Of a stretch of 64,000 nt of DNA, positions 22,532 through 33,311 are shown piece after piece. The translations under genes and the position numbers were made by a program. The notes below the pieces were generated by a model. The model made no database searches. It was not told the DNA's origin and was given only the letters and a program-made list of their open reading frames with translations. Origin of the DNA: Norana najaformis (taxonomy: Eukaryota; Annelida; Clitellata; Crassiclitellata; Hormogastridae); NCBI GenBank assembly GCA_964023275.1, contig OZ029913.1:42408757-42472756 (forward strand). Reading direction: 5' to 3'. Within the stretch, counting starts at the first letter, position 1. Each line of letters opens with the position of its first letter.

Positions 22532-24545
22532 TGACCTGTCTAATTACAGACCCATCTCAGCTTTAACCCTCGAACTACCGCTGGGGTCAAAAACGACCCC
22601 AGAGGTTGTTTCCATTACTGCTGCTCAGCCCCCATAAGTGATATCTAAACGAAATTTTATGACTTTATAGGTATTCATGTTTTATACAAAATTCCGAGTT
22701 TTATTCTGCATTTTCTGTCACCAGATGGCGCAGGTATTGCATTTATACACTGAGTACCAATGGGGTCGTTTTTGACCCTAATGTAAACTGTATGATTATG
22801 GCATATGTTAATATAATAAAATACATTTTTATTGCAATGAAATTCATTTTTTGAAAGTATATTTACAAAGAGAAACTATTGTAATTGATTATTTAGTGTT
22901 TTTATTATGCATTTAATCAAACCTTTTGTTTAGACCATACTCTCTCTCACTCAATTGGTTCTTTTGTACTTGCACACTTATTTCTCTATGAATGAAACAA
23001 AGATGGCGGGACGTAACAGTGACAACGAAAAACAGAACTTCAGTGGGTCATCAGAGTAAATCTTGGCAATCAGAAGATTGAAAAACTTCATGGCAGAAAA
23101 GAGTCGTCAAGCAAGCCTCAGGATAACAGAAAACCGCAGATGTCATGCACAGTGCTCCTGGTCCAACCAGACTTGCTGCCAAAATGTTGACAGCCTTCCA
23201 ACTATTTATGAGAAGTCCTATCCTAAAAGAAATACTAAAGTGGACAAATAAGGAAGCCAGCGCCATCTATGGCGAAACATGGAATGATATTTCTGATAAG
23301 GAGCTGCTGTGTTTTTAGGGTTTTCTAACTTGGTTGGCGTGTACAAGTCAAGAAATGAAGCAGTACAGAAGATGTGGAGTTCAGGTGATGTGCGTCCACT
23401 TTTCAGCAACAGCATGGCTAGAAATCGATTCCAGAAGATATCACGTGCCCTAAGATTTGATGATGTGGCACGCAGAAGGGAACGTCAAGATCCTGACAAA
23501 CTTGCACCTATACGAAGAGTATTTGACATGTGGGAAAAGCGCTACAGGATTCTTTTGAACCAGATGAAAATGTCACAGTTGATGAACAGTTGCTGACATA
23601 TCGTGGGCGAGTACCATTCAAACAATATATCCCAAGTAAGCCTGGCAAGTATGGAATCAAGCTCTGGATGCTTTGTGACAGCATTACCACCTATGTCGAT
23701 CGCCTGCAGGTGTACACCGGAAGACAGTAAGGTCAGGACAGGGAACAAAATCAAGGAGAACGTGTTGTCCATGACCTGACCAGCAACATGCAAGGTTCTG
23801 ATAGAAATATCACAGCTGACAACTTTTTCACCAGTCTTAGTCTAGCGCAGAAGCTGTCCAAAAAAAGATGACTCTGCTCGGCACCATCCGGAAAACAGAA
23901 AGGAACTTCCTCCAGAGCCCCATAAATGCAAAGGGTCGCGAAGCACTATCTTCAATCTTTGCCTTATGAGATGATGCCACAGTTGTTTCATACTGTCCAA
24001 AGTTCTCCTCAGCAGCCTGCACGACCAAGCCGAGATTGATAACAACCACCCTGGAGAAAACCACTAATGATCCTGGACTATAATGCATCCAAAGGTGGTG
24101 TTGACATTTTTTAGTGGCGTCTCCTGTGCTTTGTGTGAACATGCCATTGTGGATTTAGTGCAATCCAGACAACAAATGTGTCAAGGGCACTAATGTCCAA
24201 CATGTTGCAGAATAATGCCATGGGCCAACGCCTTGTCATTCGTTTTGTTGCGTACATACGAAGGCGCAACTGGACAAAATACTGTTGCTGAACAACCTAT
24301 GCCTATGTCATCAGGTAAACCTGCCAAGAAACGGGCTCGCTGTGACTACTACCCAAGGGAAAAAGACAAAAAGACACATTTATTGTGCTGAATGCGGGCG
24401 TACTGCTTGCAAAGAGCATTCAAAGAACATTTGCACCAGCTGCAAGCCGTGACTCTGACGTTGTTTAAAAAATCTGACATTTATATGTTTGCTATTTCTT
24501 GACAAATTCTTGACCTGTCTAATTACAGACCCATCTCAGCTTTAA
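22532..24545. repeat. 35-bp direct repeat flanking piggyBac copy 1
   Basis: LINE sequence from TGACCTGTCTAATTACAGAC to CAGCTTTAA occurs at 22532-22566 and again at 24511-24545 without mismatch. piggyBac normally duplicates only TTAA. Confidence 0.9.
22567..24510 (+). mobile_element. piggyBac-type element relic (copy 1)
   Basis: Starts right after TTAA (22563-22566) with CCCTCGAACTACCGC, then the palindrome GGGGTCAAAAACGACCCC. A related palindromic word occurs inside at about 22762. The transposase begins at ATG 23003 (MAGRNSDNEKQNFSGSSE) and is broken by many frame changes. Recognisable PGBD-type blocks are KWTNKEASAIYGETWND, FMAEKS-like starts, VDEQLLTYRGRVPFKQYIPS, KPGKYGIKLWMLCDS and DNFFTSLSLAQKL. 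It ends in the cysteine-rich CAECGRTACKEHSKNICTSC near 24390-24450. The right terminal repeat is missing; instead 35 bases of the left flank, ending in TTAA, are repeated at 24511-24545. Confidence 0.85.
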
Positions 24546-25729
24546 ATTTGTTATCTAAATTCTTGAACGGGTAGTTTTGAATCGTATGCAAGCTCAACTG
24601 TCTTCCAACCCACTAATCTCTCCATTTCAATCCGCTTACAGGAAGTTTAATTCAACAGAATCTGCTCTGCGTGCTGTTCATAACGACATCATGTGCTCAG
24701 TGGTTAAGGGTAAGGTGACAGCACTTGCTCTCCTTGATTTGTCTGCTGCCTTTGACGCTGTCGACCATTCTCTCCTTTTGCATCGTCTCCAGCACTGGTT
24801 TGGGGTTTATTGGTTTGCTACTTATCTCAGCCCTCGCACTCAATCCTCATATTTAAATAGACATTATTCAGCTAACTAGTGCTTTGTTGACATATGGTGT
24901 TCCGCATGGTTCTGTACTTGGTCTCTTTTGTTTACATTATACACCACACCTCTAGGTACACTGCTAGACGACATTCACTGGGATATCATTTCTATGAGGA
25001 TAACACCCAAATCTGTATTCCGTTTGACGCCTCAGAGGAGGTGCAGACTTGGATGGCGGCTAATAACCTCCTTAACCCTTTAAATACCGAATTTCTACTA
25101 CTTGGCACTGCACAGCAACTTAAAAAGTTTGAATGGCTTAAATCCTTAAAGCTGGGAGACTAACTCATTGAGCTGACTGATGCTGCTCGTGACATGGGAG
25201 TTGTTTTTGATTCTACCATGTCTCTCACAAACTATGTTACTGTTACTTGTAAGTCATCATACATGTATATTCGCGACATATGCAGAATTTGGCGTTATGT
25301 TCTTTTGTCTTCTGGAATATCCTCAGCTAATACACTGGTCTCCAGTTGTCTTGACTACTGTAACTCAATTCTTGTTGGTATCACAAAGTCAAACATGCAG
25401 AAACTCCAATGAGTTCAGAACTCTTGGCTAGAGCCATAACAAATACTTCAAAATATGAGAATATAACCCCTGTGCTTGAATCTTTGCATTGGCTTCCTAT
25501 TCAGGAAAGGATTTGTTTTAAATTGGGACTTACAGCTTATAAAACATTGAATTTTGGCCAACCACATTACTTAAAACCAGTCGTTATTCCCCAGATTTAC
25601 CATTATTCTGCAAGATCATCTGATTATCTTTCTCTGGTCATACCTTGGACAAGAACAGTTCTCGGTAAACGTGCTTTTTCGATTGCTGGACCTAACTTCG
25701 GGAACTCTTTCCCTGCCTCTGTTTGTTCT

Positions 25730-26776
25730 TGTAGCGACTCCCCTCCCACCGTGTCCTCAGCTCTGTGCTCTTATTCGCTCACTTCAATTTGTTCAGTGGA
25801 GAGGACGTCACGGCGCCTAGCAGGGATCTACTGCTGGACTTGCGTAAATCAAACATGTATATATCTATACATCAAGCAAGAGTTCAATTGTCTCTAATTA
25901 ACAGTTTTAATGTGCGTTAAAGGAAAAAGAAAACAATTGATAACAAATGAAAATACTATACATATATGTACTAAAACGATATCAAAGTTCACCTTAACTA
26001 ACCTACCTAGGCCAGCATTGTCCTACTAATTGGAAAACGGTTATTGACATTACTAATTCAGAGGATAATAATAATAATAGATAAAATGAACCTCCCACGA
26101 TGGCCGGCAGGTGTTTGATTCGAGTGATCGCTCAGTCCAGCATGGAAGACATTCGCGCGCCACCAGATAGTAATCTCTCCTCGCATTGGTTGTTCCAATT
26201 GCAGCTCAATTTTCACCCGGACAAGCGGGTGATTTCAATTGGTCTGAAGAGATCGTGTCACGACAGAATCGATAAAACAGTACAGCGTTCATATTATATC
26301 TCGGCCGCTCAGAGAGTTGCTCATCGAGCCGACTCCTTCGCAATTTCCTTTCTTTAACGAGTCGGAGGCAAAACAACTTCAGAAGCCCTCACGGTTTCTT
26401 CCAAGACTCGGAGTTTGCCTCGAGCGGCGACGCGAACGCTCGCACGATCCACGTCCTCGGCAGAACTGCTCTTTCGGGCGCGAAGAGTAGCGTTCCTCAG
26501 AAATTCTTCCGCCTATAGGGTAGATCAGTCCTACCCTACCATGGCTCAGTACAGCCCCATCACACAGCCCGCGCCAGTTTAGCGTTCCCCTTTCCCACAT
26601 TTACATACATATATATAATACACATTGCAATGCTGGCCGTGGCTAGACAAATATATATCTACAATGCTGGCCACTCAGTACATCTATACCACTATCTATA
26701 CACATATCTGTACCCACTCAGTGAGTCACTCACTTCTGTAAGACGGGATGTGTGCCTACAGGGGGGAATCGCTACA
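25730..26776 (-). repeat. 3' LTR of gmr1-like copy 1
   Basis: Begins TGTAGCGACTCCCC and ends GGGGGGAATCGCTACA as written on the + strand; short inverted ends TGTAGCGA/TCGCTACA. Equal in length to the LTR at 32054. Confidence 0.9.
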
Positions 26777-27094
26777 TCCAGCCCCCACAAACTAAAAATT
26801 TGGCCACAAATTTTTGTTCTTGTTACTGCACCCACTTCACAATTACCTGTCCAAACCTCTCATTGCTTACTTGTCTGCTTGCGTGCGTGTTTATGCGTGA
26901 CGTGGCCCCACCCAACTACTTGTCTTATGCACACTACATAGCGTTTATTAGTTCAGGCCTCTACTTAGGTAATCGGCCATCACATTCTCGGTTCCCCTTA
27001 TATATCTGACTTTGAAATAGTAGTTCTGCAGTGCCAAATACCACCTCATAACCCTCGAATTTCGGATCTTCCCGGTCTTTAGGTATTGCAGCCC

Positions 27095-29851
27095 TCAGTG
27101 GTCAGTCTCCACAATAAACTCCTTCCCATAAAGGTATCGATTAAATTTCTGGATCCCCCAAACCATCGCCAAACATTCTCTTTCTTCAACCGAATACCTT
27201 CTCTCTCTCTCCAACAACTTCCTACTCGCATAAGCCACAGGGTGCTTTACTCCGTCATGCTCCTGCATCAGAACACACCCAATGCCCACATTGGACGCGT
27301 CTGTCTGGATTGTAAACTCGGACTCAAAATCTGGCAAACTTAGTATGGGCGACTGCGCCAAAGCATCCTTTAATCCGTTGAACGATTGCTCCAACTCCGG
27401 GGTCCGCTCGACTATTATCTTCGCGCTCTTCCTAGTCAGCTCCGTTAAGGGTCTCATTGTCTCAGCACAGTTGGGAATAAACTTCCGGTAATAGTTCACC
27501 GCCCCTAGGAAACTCCTTACTTGTTTCTTACTCTTCGGGAATGGCATACCCAATATCTTATTGACTGATTCCACTCTGGGTGTGATCAGTTCTCCATCAA
27601 TCGTGTGCCCCAAGAAATCGATTCTGCCATAGCCTAAACTGCACTTCTTGGGCCTCAACGTCAGGTGACCGTGTCTGACTCGACTAAAGAATTCTTCCAG
27701 CACCTTTAGGTGATGTTTCCAGTCACTCGTATGAGCGAGTATGTCGTCGACATAGCTTTCTAGATTGGAGGTCCTTTCCAATATCTTCCTTATCAGGCGA
27801 TTGTAACTGGAGGCGCTATTCACTAATCCGAACGGCATTACGTTGAATCTGAATAAGCCGTTAGCGCACACAAATGTGGTCAAATACTTTGCCTCCTCCT
27901 TCATTGGAATTTGCCAATATCCTTTGCAAAAGTCGAATTTGCTATAGATTTTGCTTCCACCCAATCTGTTGAAAACATCTTCATTAGCCATCATCGGCTC
28001 CGGATCAAATACTGTGATCTTGTTCAACTGTTTGTAGTTGCAGCACAGCCTATTCGCACCATCTGCCTTCCTTACCACCACCAACGGAGCTGCATATGCT
28101 GATTCCGATCTCTCTATTATTCCATTCCGCAACATGACCTCAATCTCCCTGTCAATCTCCCTTTGTAAATTGTATGGCGTCGGATACGCCTTGGATCTAA
28201 CAGGCTCTCTCTGCGTTAGCACAATGTCGTGCTCCACTAGATCCGTCTTCCCCGGAACATCTGAGAAGACATCACAATATTCCTCCAGTAGTTTCTCTAG
28301 CTCTCGTCTCTTAACCTCATCTAGCTCAGGGTTTATATCAACGTCTTGGTGGGTCTCCTTTTGCACGTGGTTATACAACTCCAACACTTCCTCCTCTTCC
28401 TCGTCCTCGCCATCCCTCACAACTGATGTTACCGTGGCGATAGTTTCTCCTCCGTCAGGGTCCTCACTATGTACCCCCACTCCTCTGTCAAAATACTTCT
28501 TCAACATGTTGATGTGGAAGGTCTTGACCTTCCCCGGAGACATTTGAATCCTGTAGTCATAGTCTCCCACCTTGCTGTGAATCTCGTATGGCCCCTGCCA
28601 GTGGAGCATCAGTTTGTTCGTCTTAATTGGTAACAGCAAGAGAACCTTATCACCGATATCAAATCTTCTGTGTCTGGCCTTCTGATCGTAGTACTTCTTA
28701 TTCCTCCCCTGCATCTGCTGTATCTCCCTTTGGGCCAGCTCGCACGTTTCCTCGATCCTCTCTTTGAGATTTAGCACGTAACTGTATAGGTCTCTCGTCT
28801 CACCCTCCATCTCTTCGTTTGTCCACAGCTCCTTCAGTATCTTCATCGGACCGCGGACACTGCGCCCAAACACTAGTTCGAAAGGGGTGAAGCCATGACT
28901 CTCGTGGACGGCGTCCCTCAAGGCAAACAATAGGGGCGCTAAATATCGGTCCCACTCCTTAGGTTGCTCCGCTATCAGTTTTCTCAATGTCGCCTTGATC
29001 GTTCCATTCAAACGCTCTACGCACCCATTCCCCATCGCATGGTACGGGCTCGTCAAAGTGTGCTTAATGAGCAACACCTTGTTGACTTCCGCCATCAGTT
29101 CAGAGGTGAATTGACTCCCCCTATCCGTATGTATTCTATGCGGTATGCCCACCCGACAGTAGACTTTGAACAGCGCCTCCGCCACTTTTTCGGCGCTAAT
29201 CCCCTTCAACGGCACTGCATCTGGGTACCTTGTGCTCATATCGATGATAGTGAGCGCGTATCGGTTTCCCTTATTTGACCTGGGTTCGATGGGTCCCACA
29301 ATGTCCACAGATATCATCTTGAAAGGTACGTCGACCAAGGGCAAATGCCCCAGCGGTGCCTTGCCCACGACTTGCTTGCTTACAGCTCTTTGACAGATGT
29401 CACAACTCAACACAAACCGCTTGATATCTTGACCCATTCCAGGCCAGTAGAACGCTTGATCTATCTTCGAGATCGTCTTCTTTATTCCCATGTGGGCAGA
29501 TAATAGTGAACAATGTCCAATGGTCATCACCTTATTCCTCAAAGACTTGGGAATCACCAATCTCCTAGTTACGTCGTCCCTCACTCCAGACGTTTGCTTG
29601 CGGTATAATAGCCCCCTCCTCAGCTCAAACAGGCCCTTGTTCTCAGGGGCACCACAATCTTTCATCTCCCCCATTTGCTTCCAACACCTAGCCAGCGTCT
29701 CATCCTCCTTCTGCATCCTCGTCAACTCCTCGGTGGTCACATGTAAATCAGGTAATCTCGGCAGCTTCAATGGCCTCTCTCTTCGTTCGGGTCGGTTCGC
29801 CTGTGCCCTCGTCTCATATCCTGCCAGTAGCTCTTCTCGACCCGCTTCCAT
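27095..29851 (-). CDS. pol open frame of gmr1-like copy 1: integrase, RT, RNase H
   Basis: Open frame of 918 residues. Residues 113-153 carry the integrase zinc-binding HHCC (H113, H120, C150, C153). The catalytic triad is D183, D243 and E279, with 35 residues between the last two as in retroviral integrases. A GPY-like region follows near 415-450. RT runs from about 545 (LCCNYKQLNKI, KFDFCKGYWQIP, MPFGLVNSASSY, YVDD at 700-703), and RNase H starts near 835 (IQTDASNVGIG). Integrase thus precedes RT, the Ty1/copia-like order known in Ty3/gypsy only from the gmr1 group. The frame follows gag in the same phase with one termination codon between, an arrangement that gammaretroviruses handle by read-through. 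Confidence 0.9.
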   Translation of the reverse strand: MEAGREELLAGYETRAQANRPERRERPLKLPRLPDLHVTTEELTRMQKEDETLARCWKQMGEMKDCGAPENKGLFELRRGLLYRKQTSGVRDDVTRRLVIPKSLRNKVMTIGHCSLLSAHMGIKKTISKIDQAFYWPGMGQDIKRFVLSCDICQRAVSKQVVGKAPLGHLPLVDVPFKMISVDIVGPIEPRSNKGNRYALTIIDMSTRYPDAVPLKGISAEKVAEALFKVYCRVGIPHRIHTDRGSQFTSELMAEVNKVLLIKHTLTSPYHAMGNGCVERLNGTIKATLRKLIAEQPKEWDRYLAPLLFALRDAVHESHGFTPFELVFGRSVRGPMKILKELWTNEEMEGETRDLYSYVLNLKERIEETCELAQREIQQMQGRNKKYYDQKARHRRFDIGDKVLLLLPIKTNKLMLHWQGPYEIHSKVGDYDYRIQMSPGKVKTFHINMLKKYFDRGVGVHSEDPDGGETIATVTSVVRDGEDEEEEEVLELYNHVQKETHQDVDINPELDEVKRRELEKLLEEYCDVFSDVPGKTDLVEHDIVLTQREPVRSKAYPTPYNLQREIDREIEVMLRNGIIERSESAYAAPLVVVRKADGANRLCCNYKQLNKITVFDPEPMMANEDVFNRLGGSKIYSKFDFCKGYWQIPMKEEAKYLTTFVCANGLFRFNVMPFGLVNSASSYNRLIRKILERTSNLESYVDDILAHTSDWKHHLKVLEEFFSRVRHGHLTLRPKKCSLGYGRIDFLGHTIDGELITPRVESVNKILGMPFPKSKKQVRSFLGAVNYYRKFIPNCAETMRPLTELTRKSAKIIVERTPELEQSFNGLKDALAQSPILSLPDFESEFTIQTDASNVGIGCVLMQEHDGVKHPVAYASRKLLERERRYSVEERECLAMVWGIQKFNRYLYGKEFIVETDH

Positions 29852-29857
29852 CTCTAG

Positions 29858-31672
29858 TCATAGGTTGGGGGCGTTGTTGCCCTTTCCAGCTTCGTCCTCC
29901 TGACGACCTTTTCCATCAACACGTACCGCCGCATCTTTGGCTGTCTCCTCAAGGCTTATAGTCATTCCAATGCTCGGTTCGTCGTGAGTCCTTTGGTCGT
30001 TGTTTCTTTCCCCTCTCCACATTGGGTTACTTCCCTCGGTACTTTTCCTTTTGGCATTAAACCCAATGATCAGGTTTTGGATAGGGTTCCTCATCACGAC
30101 AGCCTCAACATCTCCTGTGTAGCCTCGGCTCTTGATATTTATTAGTGCCGTAGGAAACCTCTTTCTCGATCCGTCAGCAAGCGTGCATATAACTTGATGC
30201 CCTGTGTATTGCGCAGCCTTAATTAATCCTTCCCTCACTACACAGCACGTCGCCCCTGAGTCGTTCAAGCACCTTACTTTCTTCCCATCAACTAGTGCTT
30301 CGCTCACATAATCACTCTGGGTTAGTCGTGGACCCGTTTGGTTCCCCCATCTCTTATTGGGTTCCCATCTCTCGTCGCATAGCATAACACTCCCACAGTA
30401 TACCACATCCTCTTTGGTTTCCTCGTTCGGCCTGGCATTTCCATTATGCGTTGTGCCCTCCTCCGAAATCTCGCCCGCACGCACCGATGCCACTGCATGC
30501 GTCCTTGCACTCCTGTCTCTCTTAGGGCAATTTGAAATCCTGTGCCCATAGGATCCACACCCCCAGCAGGTTTGTCTCTGTCCTTCTCCCATGTAATGAT
30601 CTCGGTTCCCATTTCCCCCTCTCCACTCCGACTTGAATCTTGTCTTCGCCTGATTGCCGTTGCGGTCACCCCTCCCAGCATACGAGGGTCCTTTGTATGT
30701 TTCTTTACTCTCGTCATGGAAAGTCTTCTCCGAGTTCTCGTGCCCCATCTCTCTATTTTTCGGCGGAATAGTACGCATGCTGCTTCCACACTCATGTGCG
30801 TCGAGGAACGTCTGAGCATGGCTCAACATCTCGTTCAGTCCGAGTTTTCCCTTCTCTTTCAGGAACACCCTAAGTTCGTTTGGACATACGATGAAAAACT
30901 GATCTCTTAGGACGAGTGTTTCCAGTCCCTCGAAGTCCTCTTCAAAACTCGCCATCTGAAGCCACTGCCTCAAATACCTCCTCAACCGGTCGACGAACTG
31001 AGACGGGGTCTCGCCTGGCTCCATCTGGCTTTGCTTGAATTTCTTCCTGTATCCGCCTTCCGTTAGTCTAAACCTCCTCAGCAGCTGTTCCTTCAGCTTC
31101 TCGTAGTTTTCGGAGTCTTCTACTTCCATTCTCTGGTACACGTCCAGAGCCTTTCCTTCCAAGAACCTTGCCAGCGTTATCGACCAGGCGTTTTCCGGCA
31201 CCCTGTATGCCATACAGGTTCGTTCGAATCTAAAAAGATAGGCGTCTAAACAATCTCTTGATTCCGTAAAAACTGGCATGTGGACGTGTTTGGCATTATA
31301 ATCCGGCCTGTTCACTGCGACTCTTTCCTCGTGGTTCAGACCCTCACGAATTTCTACCCTCTGGTTATCCTGAGCCAACTGTAGCTCTAACTCTCGCAGT
31401 CTAACTTCCCTATCTATCTCCATCTTCTTTATTTCTACTTCAACCTGCCTTTTTCGTTCTTCGATTTCATCTTGTCTCTTTCTTTCAGCGATTTCATCCT
31501 GTCTCTTTCTCTCCTCCTTCTCTTTTTCCAACATCATTCTCTCCTTAGTTTCCATTTGTCTTTCATTCACAAAGACCCTTAGTCCTTCTCCTTCAAAACC
31601 CAAATCCTGCCCCACCTTTATCCATTTCTGGTATTCTTGCGCTGCCATTTGAATTAATCGGTCAGTGCTCAC
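29858..31672 (-). CDS. gag-protease open frame of gmr1-like copy 1
   Basis: Open frame of 604 residues. Residues 40-105 are a charged Glu/Lys/Arg coiled coil. Residues 120-295 are capsid-like; the part from about 205 (YRKKFKQSQMEPGETPSQF, LRRYLRQWL, LVLRDQFFIVCPNELRVFL) reads like a SCAN domain, which is known to descend from Gag of this element group. A zinc knuckle CWGCGSYGHRISNC lies at 369-382. A retropepsin-type active site (NDSGA, 470-474) with IIGFNA downstream closes the frame, so the protease is fused to Gag. Confidence 0.9.
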   Translation of the reverse strand: MSTDRLIQMAAQEYQKWIKVGQDLGFEGEGLRVFVNERQMETKERMMLEKEKEERKRQDEIAERKRQDEIEERKRQVEVEIKKMEIDREVRLRELELQLAQDNQRVEIREGLNHEERVAVNRPDYNAKHVHMPVFTESRDCLDAYLFRFERTCMAYRVPENAWSITLARFLEGKALDVYQRMEVEDSENYEKLKEQLLRRFRLTEGGYRKKFKQSQMEPGETPSQFVDRLRRYLRQWLQMASFEEDFEGLETLVLRDQFFIVCPNELRVFLKEKGKLGLNEMLSHAQTFLDAHECGSSMRTIPPKNREMGHENSEKTFHDESKETYKGPSYAGRGDRNGNQAKTRFKSEWRGGNGNRDHYMGEGQRQTCWGCGSYGHRISNCPKRDRSARTHAVASVRAGEISEEGTTHNGNARPNEETKEDVVYCGSVMLCDERWEPNKRWGNQTGPRLTQSDYVSEALVDGKKVRCLNDSGATCCVVREGLIKAAQYTGHQVICTLADGSRKRFPTALINIKSRGYTGDVEAVVMRNPIQNLIIGFNAKRKSTEGSNPMWRGERNNDQRTHDEPSIGMTISLEETAKDAAVRVDGKGRQEDEAGKGNNAPNL

Positions 31673-32053
31673 TGCTAGTTATAGATTACGCGTGGAGCTA
31701 AATAATCTAATAGGCCACACTAAGAAAACGATTTCTGTTCAGACACTATAAATGACCCCGAAATCCTTCGCCCTGACCTCACCTCGACAACAGCGGCAAT
31801 ATCGTAACGCGACACCTGACGTCGCAGCTCTAAGCTGTGTAGCCAGCGGCCTGGCGCTTGACTAACGGGACTAAGTCTCCGGTTACCACGTTATTGTGAA
31901 AGAGACTGAGCGAGCCTCTGCTCACGATATACTGTTCAATTTTGATAATGTTTAACGGATGGACTCGTGTCTATGCGTATGCGCACACGTACACATATAT
32001 ATATATAATTTTTCTATGTTCCCAAATCATTCCATCCCGGACGGGCCCCCAGT

Positions 32054-33100
32054 TGTAGCGACTCCCCTCCCACCGTGTCCTCAGCTCTGTGCTCTTATTC
32101 GCTCACTTCAATTTGTTCAGTGGAGAGGACGTCACGGCGCCTAGCAGGGATCTACTGCTGGACTTGCGTAAATCAAACATGTATATATCTATACATCAAG
32201 CAAGAGTTCAGTTGTCTCTAATTAACAGTTTTAATGTGCGTTAAAGGAAAAAGAAAACAAATGATAACAAATGAAAATACTATACATATATGTACTAAAA
32301 CGATATCAAAGTTCACCTTAACTAACCTACCTAGGCCAGCATTGTCCTACTAATTGGAAAACGGTTATTGACATTACTAATTCAGAGGATAATAATAATA
32401 ATAGATAAAATGAACCTCCCACGATGGCCGGCAGGTGTTTGATTCGAGTGATCGCTCAGTCCAGCATGGAAGACATTCGCGCGCCACCAGATAGTAATCT
32501 CTCCTCGCATTGGTTGTTCCAATTGCAGCTCAATTTTCACCCGGACAAGCGGGTGATTTCAATTGGTCTGAAGAGATCGTGTCACGACAGAATCGATAAA
32601 ACAGTACAGCGTTCATATTATATCTCGGCCGCTCAGAGAGTTGCTCATCGAGCCGACTCCTTCGCAATTTCCTTTCTTTAACGAGTCGGAGGCAAAACAA
32701 CTTCAGAAGCCCTCACGGTTTCTTCCAAGACTCGGAGTTTGCCTCGAGCGGCGACGCGAACGCTCGCACGATCCACGTCCTCGGCAGAACTGCTCTTTCG
32801 GGCGCGAAGAGTAGCGTTCCTCAGAAATTCTTCCGCCTATAGGGTAGATCAGTCCTACCCTACCATGGCTCAGTACAGCCCCATCACACAGCCCGCGCCA
32901 GTTTAGCGTTCCCCTTTCCCACATTTACATACATATATATAATACACATTGCAATGCTGGCCGTGGCTAGACAAATATATATCTACAATGCTGGCCACTC
33001 AGTACATCTATACCACTATCTATACACATATCTGTACCCACTCAGTGTGTCACTCACTTCTGTAAGACGGGATGTGTGCCTACAGGGGGGAATCGCTACA
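32054..33100 (-). repeat. 5' LTR of gmr1-like copy 1
   Basis: Partner of 25730-26776. The element is transcribed leftwards from here, antisense to the galectin gene and to the L2-like LINE around it. Confidence 0.9.
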
Positions 33101-33311
33101 GTTCTCCTCTGTCGTTTCTGTCGTTTCGTTCTCAACTTAAAACTTACCTGTTTCGAATTGCTTATCCACTGTAGGCTGCCTGTCCGTCTTGTGGACTGAC
33201 CTTCTTGATGCTTACCTGATTATGGCTTGGCTTTGGTGCGCCATCGGTTCATGCCTTGTGCATTAGACACCGGCAAATTAGAAGTTGCTAATAATAATTG
33301 TTATTAATAAT

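Larger units (their letters stand above)
25730..33100 (-). mobile_element. gmr1-like Ty3/gypsy element, copy 1
   Basis: Fossil LTR element, minus strand, inserted in the L2-like LINE with the target duplication GTTCT (25725-25729, 33101-33105). LTRs of 1047 bases lie at 25730-26776 and 32054-33100, with about three differences, so the insertion is young. The primer site next to the 5' LTR (32034-32051) reads TGGGGGCCCGTCCGGGAT, matching a tRNA-Pro 3' end but for one base. A purine tract borders the 3' LTR (26777-26790). Parts in order: Gag with zinc knuckle, protease, integrase, RT, RNase H. Integrase before RT identifies the gmr1 group. It looks nearly whole, with perhaps one or two breaks. 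Confidence 0.9.
19026..33311 (+). mobile_element. L2-like LINE interrupted by three insertions
   Basis: LINE pieces: 19026-19449, 21628-22566, 24546-25729 and 33106-33311. The open frame up to 22534 covers the linker and RT start (RRRRSQLERCWRHSRLPSD, SPDKSSLLDTVPTSFLK, FSLLERSFPSAFAHAIVHP). Beyond the piggyBac come SNYRPISALNLLSKFL, ALLDLSAAFDAVDHSLLL, SSCLDYCNSILVGITKSN, HWLPIQERICFKL and FSIAGPNFGNSFP. After the LTR element come SFLSFRSQLKTYLFRIAYPL and the 3' tail (CATGCCTTGTGCATTAGACACC). Flanks ACAGTCGATGCG (19014) and ACAGTTGCTTGC (33312) are a probable imperfect target duplication. The 5' end is truncated in the endonuclease. Confidence 0.85.

Noticed and set aside
26100-26600. Repeated open frames of 85 and 73 codons (also at 32424-32924)
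   Set aside because: They lie within the LTRs of the gmr1-like element and are identical only because the LTRs are.
28038-28547. Serine-rich + strand frame of 169 codons, and similar frames at 30322-30819 and 39571-40269
   Set aside because: Shadows of the minus-strand gag and pol frames.
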